This document shows positions 15,840-25,940 of a stretch of 64,000 nt of DNA, one piece after another. The position numbers were made by a program, and so were the translations under genes. The stretch is from positions 992,001 to 1,056,000 of the forward strand of contig NZ_JADYWU010000001.1 of NCBI RefSeq assembly GCF_015864665.1, written 5' to 3'. The DNA comes from Salinibacterium sp. SWN167 (GTDB lineage Bacteria > Actinomycetota > Actinomycetes > Actinomycetales > Microbacteriaceae). Each line of letters begins with the position of its first letter. The first letter of the stretch is position 1. Below the pieces are notes generated by a model. It worked only from the letters and a program-made list of their open reading frames with translations. It was not told where the DNA came from and ran no database searches.

Positions 15840-16234
15840 TCCTGCTCGTCAAACTCCAGCGAGCTTGAGTTCAAGCAGAAACGGTCACCGGTCGGAGTCT
15901 GGTGGGCATCATCGAACAGATGCCCGAGGTGTGAGCCACAGGTTGCACAGACAACCTCGGTGCGCACCATTCCCAGTGAGCGATCTTCGCGAAGCTCAAC
16001 GGCATCCGGGTTGATCGCTTCATAGAAGCTCGGCCATCCCGAACCCGAATCGAACTTGGTGTCGCTCGTGAAGAGCTCAGCGCTGCAGGCGCCACAGCGG
16101 TACGTGCCAGCACGCTTCTCATCGAGAAGGGCGCCAGACCACGGACGGTCGGTGCCGGCTTCACGCAGCACTGAGTACTTGATTCCGAGCTCGTCGCGCC
16201 ATTGCTCGTCAGTCTTAGTCACCTTGTACGTCAT
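15836..16234 (-). CDS. msrB: Peptide-methionine (R)-S-oxide reductase
   Basis: A 132-residue cytoplasmic repair enzyme that reduces methionine-R-sulfoxide in proteins. The zinc-binding cysteines are C47/C50 (CGAC) and C96/C99 (CATC); the catalytic cysteine is C120 in DRFCLNSSSL. SGSGWPSFYEAI and GSHLGHLFDDA are the standard substrate-binding blocks. Length and motifs are full. It converges with the DMT transporter gene, with stop codons overlapping in CTAG at 15836-15839. Confidence 0.97.
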   Translation of the reverse strand: MTYKVTKTDEQWRDELGIKYSVLREAGTDRPWSGALLDEKRAGTYRCGACSAELFTSDTKFDSGSGWPSFYEAINPDAVELREDRSLGMVRTEVVCATCGSHLGHLFDDAHQTPTGDRFCLNSSSLEFDEQD

Positions 16235-16287
16235 GTGGTCTCCTCTATTCGTGAGCTTTCTCCGCTCAGTACATTAAACTCGGGGAT

Positions 16288-16746
16288 GTGCCTATTGATT
16301 CCGTGATCGCCAAGTCTTGGGGCGAATTAACAACATCCGAGCTCTACTCGATCATGAAACTGCGCACTGACGTATTTTTTGTTGAGCAAAAAGTCGACGA
16401 AACCGAACTTGATGACCGTGATCAAGAGGATGCCACCCGTCACTACTGGCTCGCAGACGGTGACGATGTCGTGGCGTATATCCGCGTTTTGTTCAACGAG
16501 ACCGCCGAATACCTTGACGGTCACCGCGTCATCGGCCGCGTTGTCGTGCGCGACGACCACCGCGGCGAGGGCCTCGCCCGAATCATCATGAAGCGCATCG
16601 TCGAAGATTTTGGTGGCGAAGGGATGATGTTGCACGCGCAGGACTACATCGTGCCGCTCTACGCCAAATTCGGATTCGAATCCTTTGGTGAACTGTATGA
16701 AGAAGCCACCATCATGCATCAGTCCATGTACCGCGCAGGGCGCTAA
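16288..16746 (+). CDS. GNAT acetyltransferase, ElaA-like
   Basis: A 152-residue acetyltransferase. The opening ELYSIMKLRTDVFFVEQ and the RVVVRDDHRGEGLARIIMKRIV acetyl-CoA-binding stretch, followed by HAQDYIVPLYAKFGFESFGE, match the ElaA group closely. ElaA substrates are unknown. It starts with GTG at 16288, closely preceded by a possible -10 (TACATT or TAAACT), so a leaderless transcript is likely. Its stop TAA shares a base with the ATG of the htaA-like gene, so the two are coupled, although a functional link to heme is not obvious. Confidence 0.88.
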   Translation: MPIDSVIAKSWGELTTSELYSIMKLRTDVFFVEQKVDETELDDRDQEDATRHYWLADGDDVVAYIRVLFNETAEYLDGHRVIGRVVVRDDHRGEGLARIIMKRIVEDFGGEGMMLHAQDYIVPLYAKFGFESFGELYEEATIMHQSMYRAGR

Positions 16747-17588
16747 TGCGCGGCCTCAACGTTTGCGTGCTCGGCCCCGCCGCGCTCATTGTCACCGCGG
16801 TTCTCATTGCGCTCACGCCGATGACGAGCGGAGCCGCAGAGCAACGGCAGCCGCTGTCTGTCACTGATGACCAGACGGCAGCCGCGACCGACTCGCCAGC
16901 CGCGACCAACACTTCAGAGACGATAATCGCCGCCGACGGCACTGTGTGTGACGTAACGGATGCCGCCATCACCTGGGGCCTCAAAGAGTCGCTGCGGTCG
17001 TACATCAGCGGCACCATCGCCAACGGCGAGTGGACGGTGAGCGACGGCGCCACCTACGAAACGCCCGACTTCGGTTGGACGGCAGGCTCCGGCCAGCTCG
17101 ACGCGGGCAGTGGCACTCTCGCATTCGACGGAAGCCTGCGCCTTACCGGCCACGATGGCATCCTCGACACCACCCTCGCCGGCCTAGAAATTGTGTTCGA
17201 CGGCAGCACCACAGCGAATCTCGTCTTCGATGTCTTCGGAACGACGCAAGAAGGTCTTCCCGTTGACGAAACCGATGTTGAGTTCGCCACGATCGACGTG
17301 TCAAGCATCACGGTAGCCGCTGGCACCGCGCTGCTCGAGAGTGCGCCCGTCGTTCTCACCGAAGCGGGTTCCGACGCCTTCGGCACCTATCCCGCCGGCG
17401 AAGAGTTCGACCCCATCACCGTCACCTTTAGCGCGACACCTGACTGCATGCCGCAACCGCAGGATGTCAATCAGGCACTTCTGAGCGCTCTGATCATCAT
17501 CGGGGCCATCATCGCCATTCTCGTAGCGATTGCCATCGTGCTGGTTCTTGGACGTCGCCGCCGGCGCAATCGCGCCGAAGCAATGTAG
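16746..17588 (+). CDS. HtaA-domain heme-binding membrane-anchored protein
   Basis: A 280-residue surface protein. Residues 1-30 are a signal peptide ending near SGAA; residues about 68-225 form one HtaA domain (AAITWGLKESLRSYISGTIANGEW, then LDAGSGTLAFDGSLRLTGHDG); residues about 245-270 are a membrane helix followed by a basic tail (RRRRRNR), so it is anchored in the cell membrane. In corynebacterial HtaA domains a tyrosine in the SYI segment and a histidine in GHxG bind heme; both are present here. It faces hmuT end to end. A heme relay to HmuT at the membrane is the likely job. Confidence 0.9.
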   Translation: MRGLNVCVLGPAALIVTAVLIALTPMTSGAAEQRQPLSVTDDQTAAATDSPAATNTSETIIAADGTVCDVTDAAITWGLKESLRSYISGTIANGEWTVSDGATYETPDFGWTAGSGQLDAGSGTLAFDGSLRLTGHDGILDTTLAGLEIVFDGSTTANLVFDVFGTTQEGLPVDETDVEFATIDVSSITVAAGTALLESAPVVLTEAGSDAFGTYPAGEEFDPITVTFSATPDCMPQPQDVNQALLSALIIIGAIIAILVAIAIVLVLGRRRRRNRAEAM

Positions 17589-17597
17589 CTGCCCGCT

Positions 17598-18704
17598 CTA
17601 CGACCCTGACGTAGGCGCGTAAATTGCCCGAGCGAGGGCATCAAGCACCGTGACCGTGCGCGGGCCGAAACTCAAAATTTCGCCGTCATCCATCTCGACA
17701 AACCGCTGGTTTTTGCCAGCCTCCGTGAGGGCAACCGCGGGGCGAGCTTCGAGCAATCCACTCACGCCGCCAACACTGTCGAGACCCCCAGTCATCACCA
17801 GGATGAGATCAGGATTCGCCGCGACCATGGCCTCATCGGTCATCGGGCGCATACCTTCGAGCCCGATCTCGGCTGCGACATCCACACCACCAAGAGCATC
17901 GATCAGCACATCAGAGCCCGACTCTTGGCCGAACAAGTAATAAATACCCGAGGTGCCCCGCAGGTAGAGAAACATCATGCGCAGTCGGTCACCCGAGGGC
18001 ACGATGTCAGCGATCTCAGCGATCTTCGCCTCAATTGTGGCGCTCAGCTCTGCAGCCAAGGCATCACCGGCGGCGGCAACCCCCAGCGCGGCCGCCGTCT
18101 GACGGGCCAACTCGGCAATGCCCTCAATAGAAGGATCCGTGTCCACAAACACCACCGGAATGCCCGCATCGCGCAACTGCAACACCACATCGATCGGACC
18201 AATAGAGCCATCCGTCAACACCAGATCAGGGCGCAACGCCAAAATGGCCTCACTGTTGACGGTGTGAGCGTTAGAGGTGATCACCGGCAAATCGGCTGCC
18301 TCATCAAACGTCGTCGAAATATCGCGCGCCACCAGCGAATCGAGCATTCCCAGACCAGCAACCGTCGCCGCGATCGACCCCGAAATGTCCATCGAAATCA
18401 CCCGGTCCGTCGATGACACTGTGACGGGCACATCCCCGGCCAAATCGTGCGAAACGACCGTCACCGGCAACGACTGCACTGGTGCCTCCTCAGGAGCCAG
18501 AATTCCGGATGAGGGAAGAGCCGCCTGCACCAGCCCGCTGTAATCCTTCGCATCGTCCAACACCGTCAGCGCCGACAGCGGAGAAACCAAATCGGCTGTA
18601 ACCGTCACAGCCGGCGTTTCGGCAATGGTGGCGGCCGAACATCCGCTCGCTGCGAGCACAACGCCAGACAACACCGCCGCAGCAGTGAACAGTCGAGTGC
18701 GCAT
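17598..18704 (-). CDS. hmuT: Heme ABC transporter substrate-binding lipoprotein
   Basis: A 368-residue lipoprotein: signal with lipobox ASGC near residue 22, then a periplasmic-binding fold of the class III type (DRVISMDISGSIAATVAGLG, ILALRPDLVLTDGSIGP, ANPDLILVMTGGLDS). The LRGTSGIYYLFGQESGSDVLIDALGG block is characteristic of HmuT-like heme binders. The ATG at 18704 is preferred over a TTG three codons upstream. Permease and ATPase genes (hmuU, hmuV) are not adjacent, which is unusual, because the gene ends against htaA. An IdeR-like box is centred about 35 nt upstream, predicting repression by iron. Confidence 0.85.
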   Translation of the reverse strand: MRTRLFTAAAVLSGVVLAASGCSAATIAETPAVTVTADLVSPLSALTVLDDAKDYSGLVQAALPSSGILAPEEAPVQSLPVTVVSHDLAGDVPVTVSSTDRVISMDISGSIAATVAGLGMLDSLVARDISTTFDEAADLPVITSNAHTVNSEAILALRPDLVLTDGSIGPIDVVLQLRDAGIPVVFVDTDPSIEGIAELARQTAAALGVAAAGDALAAELSATIEAKIAEIADIVPSGDRLRMMFLYLRGTSGIYYLFGQESGSDVLIDALGGVDVAAEIGLEGMRPMTDEAMVAANPDLILVMTGGLDSVGGVSGLLEARPAVALTEAGKNQRFVEMDDGEILSFGPRTVTVLDALARAIYAPTSGS

Positions 18705-18730
18705 GACAACCAATCAGAAATATCGGGTAC

Positions 18731-18747
18731 TAAGGCAATCCTAACCT
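18731..18747 (-). promoter_or_regulatory. IdeR/DtxR-like iron box upstream of hmuT
   Basis: On the minus strand the site reads AGGTTAGGATTGCCTTA. The DtxR/IdeR consensus core is AGGTTAGGCTAACCT; 11 of those 15 core positions match, including both outer triplets. It sits 27-43 nt upstream of the hmuT start. An IdeR homologue is encoded at 32267 in this same window. Confidence 0.65.
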
Positions 18748-18839
18748 CGACTGTCTCCAATTGGTCCACGAAGCCGAGTCGTTCGGGGGAGCCACAGCCC
18801 GCACACCCTAGGCTTACCAGCACAGTGGAGGGAATTGCC

Positions 18840-19136
18840 GTGCCAGAAAACGAAGCCGCGTCGTGCCCCGCTACCGGCCTGTCCGAACGTGACAGCGCTA
18901 TCCTCGACTTCGAGCGCGAATGGACCCGCCACGTCGGCGCCAAAGAAGAGGCCATCAGCTCCCAGTTTCATGTCTCAAGTGCGCGCTATTATCAAATGCT
19001 CAATGCGGTAATCGACTCACCGGCAGCCGTGCGCTATGACCCCATGTTGGTCTCGCGACTGCGCCGCAGCAGAGACAACCGGATGCGCACCCGATCAGTG
19101 CGCAGCCCCCACCACGACGAAGAATTGACAGACTAA
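18840..19136 (+). CDS. DUF3263 family protein
   Basis: A 98-residue actinobacterial protein. The family core is clear: LSERDSAILDFEREWTRHVGAKEEAI, then FHVSSARYYQMLNAVIDSPAA and DPMLVSRLRRSRDNR. The middle looks like a helix-turn-helix, and the family is generally read as a DNA-binding protein of unknown role. GTG at 18840 is chosen because it follows a GGAGGGA site by a good distance; another GTG at 18825 overlaps that site. The gene is 3 nt before the LytR_C gene, the same pairing seen widely in actinobacteria. Confidence 0.88.
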   Translation: MPENEAASCPATGLSERDSAILDFEREWTRHVGAKEEAISSQFHVSSARYYQMLNAVIDSPAAVRYDPMLVSRLRRSRDNRMRTRSVRSPHHDEELTD

Positions 19137-19139
19137 GCA

Positions 19140-19736
19140 ATGGCGAGCTACCCGAAAGACCGATTCGACGAACTACCCGAGGACGTAGACCGCATTGGAG
19201 CCCACCGCGGCCCCAAACGACGCGGCCGCGGCTGGATCGGCTTCGCCTGGGCGCTACTCGCCACCGGCGTGCTCGTCTTTGGCGGCCTCTTCGCCCTGAG
19301 CCAGTACCTGGATGACGACCTCGGCATCCCCTTCTTCGCTGCCCCCGAAGAACCCGCCGTCAACCCCGAACCCGCGGAAACCGTCGCGCCCGTCACCGAC
19401 CCCGCCACAATCGACCCCGAACGCGCACTAACCATCGACGTGCTTAACGGCACCCCCGAAAGCGGACTCCAAACCACCGTCTTCGACGAACTCACTGCAG
19501 CAGGCTGGCCCACCGGCAGTGCGGCGCCCGCCTCCTCGCGTGACATCGAAGACACCTACGTGTACTACAGCAACCCCGACGACGAAGACGTAGCCTCGGG
19601 CCTCGTCGCTGCCATCGGCCGCGGCGAAATCCGCCTAGTGGAAGATGACATTTTCCCCGGCGTAGAACTCACCGTCGTCATCGGAACCGACTACCTCGCC
19701 CCCGCCGTGGAAGCAACAGAAGAGCCCACAGAATAA
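19140..19736 (+). CDS. Membrane protein with LytR C-terminal domain
   Basis: A 198-residue protein. A basic cytoplasmic N-terminus (residues 1-30, GPKRRGRGW) precedes one membrane helix (about 31-54), a proline/glutamate-rich linker, and an external LytR_C domain (about 98-190: [45 protein letters not shown]). The LytR_C domain is found in cell-envelope proteins, often attached to LytR-CpsA-Psr ligases; here it stands alone on a membrane anchor. It forms a two-gene unit with the DUF3263 gene and is followed by the operator array of groEL. Confidence 0.88.
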   Translation: MASYPKDRFDELPEDVDRIGAHRGPKRRGRGWIGFAWALLATGVLVFGGLFALSQYLDDDLGIPFFAAPEEPAVNPEPAETVAPVTDPATIDPERALTIDVLNGTPESGLQTTVFDELTAAGWPTGSAAPASSRDIEDTYVYYSNPDDEDVASGLVAAIGRGEIRLVEDDIFPGVELTVVIGTDYLAPAVEATEEPTE

Positions 19737-19763
19737 AGGGAAGCCCGCACGCTGCGCCGTCTT

Positions 19764-21561
<1,798 letters not shown>

Positions 21562-21594
21562 GTCCCACCGCTCTACACCGCTTCACTGCACTAC

Positions 21595-21632
21595 ACAGAA
21601 TGGGCGTCTCCTTCGGGAGGCGCCCATTCTGT
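21595..21632 (+). terminator. groEL transcription terminator
   Basis: Seventeen-base arms at 21595-21611 and 21616-21632 pair with one wobble around a TTCG tetraloop. It lies 33 nt after the groEL stop. There is no long U-tract. Confidence 0.85.
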
Positions 21633-21693
21633 CGTTAACGCGAGTTTCTGCGGGTGGGGGAGTCTCTAACGCCCGCAGTGTGCCGAGGTCTGC

Positions 21694-21713
21694 CCGGAGC
21701 GTGCCGGAGCGTG
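21694..21713. repeat. Ten-bp tandem duplication
   Basis: CCGGAGCGTG occurs twice in a row, and further imperfect GCGTGC units follow to about 21737, just beyond the end of the WXG100 gene. No function is visible. Confidence 0.6.
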
Positions 21714-21737
21714 CTGTCAGCGTGCGAAGGCGTGCTG

Positions 21738-22028
21738 CTAGCGGGAGAAGAGGCGAGCATTTGCTGCTTCAATCTCCGCATACTGCTGCCCCGCTTGGCT
21801 GAGCGCGGTGTTGATGGCAGCGAGGTTCTCTTCTACTCGCTGCTGAGTGGCCTTCCAGTCGGTGACGACAGCGGAGAAGGCTGTCGCCGCCTGCCCTGTC
21901 CACGAACCCTGCAGGTTCGTGAGCTGACCGTGGAGGCCAGCAACTTCGGCTTGGATGCGGCTGATGGAATTCTGTACCGCTCCGGTGGCGCTGAGAACGG
22001 CTTCGCTATCTACTTGGTATCGAGTCAT
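21738..22028 (-). CDS. WXG100-family (ESAT-6-like) protein
   Basis: A 96-residue helical protein with the central W-x-G turn in GSWTGQAA at about residues 42-49 and the expected length near 100. Two amphipathic helices flank the turn (QNSISRIQAEVAGLHGQL and NLAAINTALSQAGQQY). Such proteins are exported by type VII (ESX) systems or act as adaptors. It is alone: no second WXG100 gene, no EccC or other type VII component lies in the window. The usual C-terminal YxxxD/E export signal is at best approximate (YAEIE). Confidence 0.88.
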   Translation of the reverse strand: MTRYQVDSEAVLSATGAVQNSISRIQAEVAGLHGQLTNLQGSWTGQAATAFSAVVTDWKATQQRVEENLAAINTALSQAGQQYAEIEAANARLFSR

Positions 22029-22067
22029 ACCTCGACGGTAGATTCTGACATCCGGTCGCTGCGGCGA

Positions 22068-23789
22068 CTATTCCTCTTCGGTGTCCTCTGAGGGGCTGGG
22101 AGTGCTGGGGAGGAGAGGAAGCTCAACGCGGAAGGTTGCGCCGCCTCCTGGCGTCTCGAGCGCCTGCACGGTGCCGTGGTGGGCTGCGACGATGGCCGCA
22201 ACGATTGCTAGCCCCAGACCGCTGCCACCGGTGTCGCGGTTGCGTGAGCTGTCAGCACGCCAGAAGCGTTCGAAGACCTTGGCGCGAATCTGTTCGGGAA
22301 TGCCCTCGCCGTGGTCGATGACCGAGAGTACAGCCAATTGACGCTCATGGTCGACGCCAACGCCAATCTCGACGGGAGTATCAGTCGTGAAGCGCAGCGC
22401 GTTCGTGACGAGGTTGGTGAGCACCTGGCGAATCTTGTTCTCTTCGGCCATGACGACGGCGTTGAGGTCTTTCGGCACGGGCGCAATGGCCTGAGTAAGG
22501 CGAGCGGTTGCTTTGGCAACGGCGGCCGACTTCTTGCGGGATGCCAGTCGTGAAAGCCGGGCACCGGCAGCGGCAATGGGGCCGGTGGCGAGCGCAGCAA
22601 CACCGCGCGAGGGCGTGCTCGGATCGGGGTGGGAGCTCTCGGGAAGAGTGATCGCCTTGGTATCTGTGTCGGCATCAGCTGAAGTCTCAGTCGTGACGAC
22701 GGCGTCGGATTCGATGCGGGGGTTGGTGTTGATCACGGTGACGACGCGGCCGGTAGAGGCACGGGCATCCATCGCTGCATCATTGGCCAACGGCAAAAGA
22801 TCGACTTCGGTGAACTGCACCGGCTTGCTGCCATCAATGCGCGCCAACTCGAGCAGGTCTTCAACGAGACCACCCATACGGATAGCTTCCTTTTCGATGC
22901 GCTCCATGGCCTGAGCAACGTCATCCGGTTTGGTAATGGCGCCCATGCGATAAAGCTCGGCATAACCGCGCACGGTGACGAGCGGGGTGCGAAGTTCGTG
23001 GCTAGCGTCACCGACGAAGCGGCGCATCTGATCGATCGTGCGCGCACGGTCGGCGAAGGCGCGATCAATTCGACCAAGCATGGAGTTGAGGGAACGATTG
23101 AGGCGCCCCACTTCCGTGTTGGGGGTAGCAACAGACAGCCGCTGGTCGAAGTCTCCGTCGGCAAAGCGGGCTGCAGTGGCTTCCACTTCACGGAGCGGCG
23201 CAAACGTCGAGGTGACCAAAAGGCGGGTGAGCGCTCCACCGACAATGACAACAGTGAGACCAAAGAACAAGAAGATGGCGGCGTAACGAGCAACGATGGC
23301 GTTGGAATCACTCAGGTCGCGAGCGATAACGACCGTCACGAAGTCAGGGCCAATGGTGCTGATCGCTGGGTAGGCGATGACCCGCCATTGCCCTCCAATA
23401 GCGGTGCTCGGGAGAGTGAACGGCTCGGTCTGAGAATTGGCAACGGCGATGGTGAGGCCGTCGAGAACAGGCCGCGAGGCATCCTCTTCTCGGCTATTGC
23501 AGCGCATACTGCCGTCGTAGTTGAGGACCGCGAAATAGAGGTCATTGGGCAGGAGAGAAACACTGCACTGGGGGTCGCTAGTTGTTCCCGTGTATTGGAT
23601 GCGGCCATCGAGCCCGTCGGCGGCCACGGTGATCTTGTCGTCAGTTTGCTCGATCAAGTAGTCGCGCAATACTGCGGCGGTGCCGACACCCGCAACGAGG
23701 AGGCCCATGGTGAGCAGAAGCACGGTGACTCCGGTGACCTTGGTGCGCAAAGAAATGCGGCTCCAAGCGTCTGGGATGTTCTCCTGCAT
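22068..23789 (-). CDS. Sensor histidine kinase with HAMP domain (PhoR-like)
   Basis: A 573-residue membrane sensor. Helix 1 is at about 18-42, an external sensing domain at 43-165, helix 2 at 167-190, HAMP at about 190-245, and the phosphoacceptor histidine H264 in DASHELRTPL. The catalytic domain has the N box near 450-464 (ENKIRQVLTNLVTNA), G1 DHGEGIP near 492 and G2 GGSGLGLAIV. A low-complexity stretch of about 85 residues (355-442, rich in T, S, A and basic residues) is inserted between the dimerization and ATP-binding parts, which normally join directly. It follows the response-regulator gene after 94 nt containing a hairpin. The signal is unknown. Confidence 0.92.
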   Translation of the reverse strand: MQENIPDAWSRISLRTKVTGVTVLLLTMGLLVAGVGTAAVLRDYLIEQTDDKITVAADGLDGRIQYTGTTSDPQCSVSLLPNDLYFAVLNYDGSMRCNSREEDASRPVLDGLTIAVANSQTEPFTLPSTAIGGQWRVIAYPAISTIGPDFVTVVIARDLSDSNAIVARYAAIFLFFGLTVVIVGGALTRLLVTSTFAPLREVEATAARFADGDFDQRLSVATPNTEVGRLNRSLNSMLGRIDRAFADRARTIDQMRRFVGDASHELRTPLVTVRGYAELYRMGAITKPDDVAQAMERIEKEAIRMGGLVEDLLELARIDGSKPVQFTEVDLLPLANDAAMDARASTGRVVTVINTNPRIESDAVVTTETSADADTDTKAITLPESSHPDPSTPSRGVAALATGPIAAAGARLSRLASRKKSAAVAKATARLTQAIAPVPKDLNAVVMAEENKIRQVLTNLVTNALRFTTDTPVEIGVGVDHERQLAVLSVIDHGEGIPEQIRAKVFERFWRADSSRNRDTGGSGLGLAIVAAIVAAHHGTVQALETPGGGATFRVELPLLPSTPSPSEDTEEE

Positions 23790-23832
23790 GATAGTGAACG
23801 GTACCTTGCGTGGCTGGGAATCGGGAACGAGT

Positions 23833-23874
23833 ATGGCCAGCCAAACATGAGAAATTACATGTCTGGCTGGCCAT
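23833..23874 (-). promoter_or_regulatory. Hairpin between response-regulator and kinase genes
   Basis: ATGGCCAGCCA (23833-23843) pairs perfectly with TGGCTGGCCAT (23864-23874), 10 nt past the regulator stop on the minus strand. It may attenuate transcription into the kinase gene or protect the upstream message. Confidence 0.55.
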
Positions 23875-23883
23875 CGCGGGTGG

Positions 23884-24576
23884 TTACGGCTTTGCTGCCT
23901 TCAGCATGTAGCCGAATCCACGCTTGGTCTGAATGATCGGCTCTTCGGTGTGCTGATCGAGCTTGCGGCGCAGGTAGGAAATGTAGCTCTCCACGATGCC
24001 GGCGTCGCCGTTGAAGTCGTATTCCCAGACGTGATCGAGGATTTGAGCCTTCGAGAGCACGCGGTTGGGGTTGAGCATGAGGTAACGCAGCAGCTTGAAC
24101 TCGGTCGGGCTGAGTTCGATCTGCTCGCTGCCGATAGATACCTCGTGGGTGTCCTGGTCCATCGTGAGGTCGCCGGCGCGGATGATCGTCTCTTCGTCAT
24201 CCTGCATCGTGCGGCGAAGAATCGCCTTAATTCGGGCCACAATCTCATCGAGGCTAAAGGGCTTCGTGACGTAGTCGTCACCACCGACGGTGAGGCCGGT
24301 GATCTTGTCCTCAGTGTCATCTTTTGCCGTGAGGAACAAGATGGGGGAGGTGTAGCCGGATGCGCGGAGGCGCTTGGTCACTCCGAAACCGTTCATGTCG
24401 GGCAACATCACGTCGAGGATGATTAGGTCGGGTTCTTCTTCAAGAACAGCCGAGATGGTCTGGGCGCCGCTTCCTACCGCGCGCACCGCAAATCCCGCGA
24501 AGCGCAAGCTCGTCGTGAGCAGATCGCGAATGTTTGGTTCGTCGTCAACAATGAGAATTTTCGGTCCGTCAGCCAT
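23884..24576 (-). CDS. OmpR-family response regulator (PhoP-like)
   Basis: A 230-residue two-component regulator. The receiver domain has the acidic pair at D11-D12, phosphoacceptor D55 (LIILDVMLPD), T in FLTAKD and K in VTKPFSLDE. The C-terminal winged helix (about 130-228) includes LSPTEFKLLRYLMLNPNRVLSK and VESYISYLRRKLD. The wording DHVWEYDFNGDAGIVESYISYLRRK is very close to mycobacterial PhoP/TcrX-type regulators. Its gene is upstream of the paired kinase and probably the first of the operon. Targets are not visible in the window. Confidence 0.94.
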   Translation of the reverse strand: MADGPKILIVDDEPNIRDLLTTSLRFAGFAVRAVGSGAQTISAVLEEEPDLIILDVMLPDMNGFGVTKRLRASGYTSPILFLTAKDDTEDKITGLTVGGDDYVTKPFSLDEIVARIKAILRRTMQDDEETIIRAGDLTMDQDTHEVSIGSEQIELSPTEFKLLRYLMLNPNRVLSKAQILDHVWEYDFNGDAGIVESYISYLRRKLDQHTEEPIIQTKRGFGYMLKAAKP

Positions 24577-24719
24577 GCGCCCAGTATCTGCGTGTTTCCT
24601 GAACGTGACCTGATAGGTCAGGGCGTGTCGGCAAGTTGTTCACCAATTAGTTCATTGAGTATTTGTTAATTTTAAGCATAGGGTGGCCGTATCGGGATCA
24701 GGCGAAGGGGAATCAACTG

Positions 24720-24992
24720 ATGAAGAGATTGATCGTAGGAACACTCATCGCGTTTGGCGTTGGAGCCCTCGTGCTCGCCGCCATCACGATTCTCTCGAGC
24801 CTCGCACGGTCGCACGATATTACGTGGTGGAGCGTCAATGGGGTCACCCCAATGTGGCCACTGAGCGTCGGATTCGGTGCTCTCTGGCTGATGGCCTTGA
24901 GCTTCGCCTTTCTTGTTCTCCTTTCGATAGTCGGCCTGGTGAAAGACTTCATGATCACGCGTCGTGCTCGCCTCGAGGGCGAACCGGTCTGA
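24720..24992 (+). CDS. Small two-helix membrane protein, unknown family
   Basis: A 90-residue protein with two hydrophobic segments (about residues 3-26 and 48-76), an external loop between them (RSHDITWWSVNGVTP), and a basic C-terminus (MITRRARLEGEP). I do not recognise the family. The ATG at 24720 follows a GAAGGGG site with good spacing, which supports translation. It diverges from the response-regulator gene with 143 nt between them and converges on the methyltransferase-like gene. Confidence 0.7.
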   Translation: MKRLIVGTLIAFGVGALVLAAITILSSLARSHDITWWSVNGVTPMWPLSVGFGALWLMALSFAFLVLLSIVGLVKDFMITRRARLEGEPV

Positions 24993-25002
24993 GACAACGC
25001 GC

Positions 25003-25650
25003 CTACCCCGTCAGCTGAAAGAGGTACGCGAACGCAGGCCTGGTGTACGCGATGCCTCGGCCGCTGGCACGAATGAGCTCGGCGGTGGCCTGCTCTGGTT
25101 TCTTGGGAATCAGATAGCGATCGAGATCGCTACTGTCGATTCTGTAGCGCCCGTCGCGGTGGTGGACCGCGCCCACCAGAGTCAGCCGTGGATCGAGCGC
25201 AGCAAGGCTCGCATCCCCGTGGCTGCTGTTGGCAAGGAAGAGTCCGCGCGGCGCTAGATACCGCGCGCAGGAATCCCACGCGGGGCCGGTGAACAGGGCG
25301 ATGATCAGGTCGAAGGATGCGTCGGGCAGCGCAAGCGGCTTCAGAAAATCGGCCTTGAGGAAAGTGATCTCAGCTGCGGCTCCCGGCAACGTGGCGCCTT
25401 CCAATTCGCTCCGGACCCGCTCGGCGTCGGCGAAGAACGCGGCGGCCCGGCGGTCGGTGTCGACATAGGTGACGGCAGGAATGCTCGTAGACGGGGAGAG
25501 ATCGAGATAGCTGCCCACGTTGAGGGCGGATGTCGGTGTCCAATGCTCGAGCAGCGCACGGTACAGGCCTGACCGATCACCGATCGACTCCCGATAGCTC
25601 AGCCACGATGGGCTCGACTGCGATGACGTGGACGATGGCGACTGTGGCAT
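25003..25650 (-). CDS. SAM-dependent methyltransferase-like protein
   Basis: A 215-residue soluble protein. The pattern resembles class I methyltransferases: SALNVGSYLDLSPS in the place of motif I, then VTYVDTDRRAAAFF (acidic residue after strand 2), ITFLKADFLKPL, and FDLIIALFTG as motif IV. The glycine-rich loop of motif I is atypical (NVGSYLDL), so enzymatic activity is not certain. The serine-rich N-terminus (first 15 residues) is probably disordered. No neighbouring gene hints at a substrate. Confidence 0.65.
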   Translation of the reverse strand: MPQSPSSTSSQSSPSWLSYRESIGDRSGLYRALLEHWTPTSALNVGSYLDLSPSTSIPAVTYVDTDRRAAAFFADAERVRSELEGATLPGAAAEITFLKADFLKPLALPDASFDLIIALFTGPAWDSCARYLAPRGLFLANSSHGDASLAALDPRLTLVGAVHHRDGRYRIDSSDLDRYLIPKKPEQATAELIRASGRGIAYTRPAFAYLFQLTG

Positions 25651-25787
25651 CGAAAGGACTCCCTAGGGTTCCGTGGCCGGGTTCCACCGTAGCCGGTGCG
25701 GTTGACGCTGTTGTGGCTCTCGGTGGTGAGCGCGGTGCCGCATCCGTTCATCTCGACTTCAGGGTTACCCGGGAGCACACTGGAGAG

Positions 25788-25940
25788 ATGGATGACTCAG
25801 CCGACACCGTCGCGGGGGATGCCGCGTGCTGGCTGCCGCGCGTCTGCGAGCAATGCGGTGCTCTCGTTGAGGGTGAGCTCCCGGCGCCGTGCTGGCGCTG
25901 CGGTGTAATGATGGGCGGCGAGCAACCAGAGCTGCCCTAA
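25788..25940 (+). CDS. Small protein with paired CxxC motifs
   Basis: A 50-residue open frame with CEQCG and CWRCG, spaced 13 residues apart, which could bind one zinc ion as a zinc ribbon. The stop overlaps the end of the XPB gene by 4 nt (CTAA) in convergent orientation, a junction type seen at two other gene pairs in this window, which supports it being real. The ribosome site is weak. Function is unknown. Confidence 0.5.
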   Translation: MDDSADTVAGDAACWLPRVCEQCGALVEGELPAPCWRCGVMMGGEQPELP

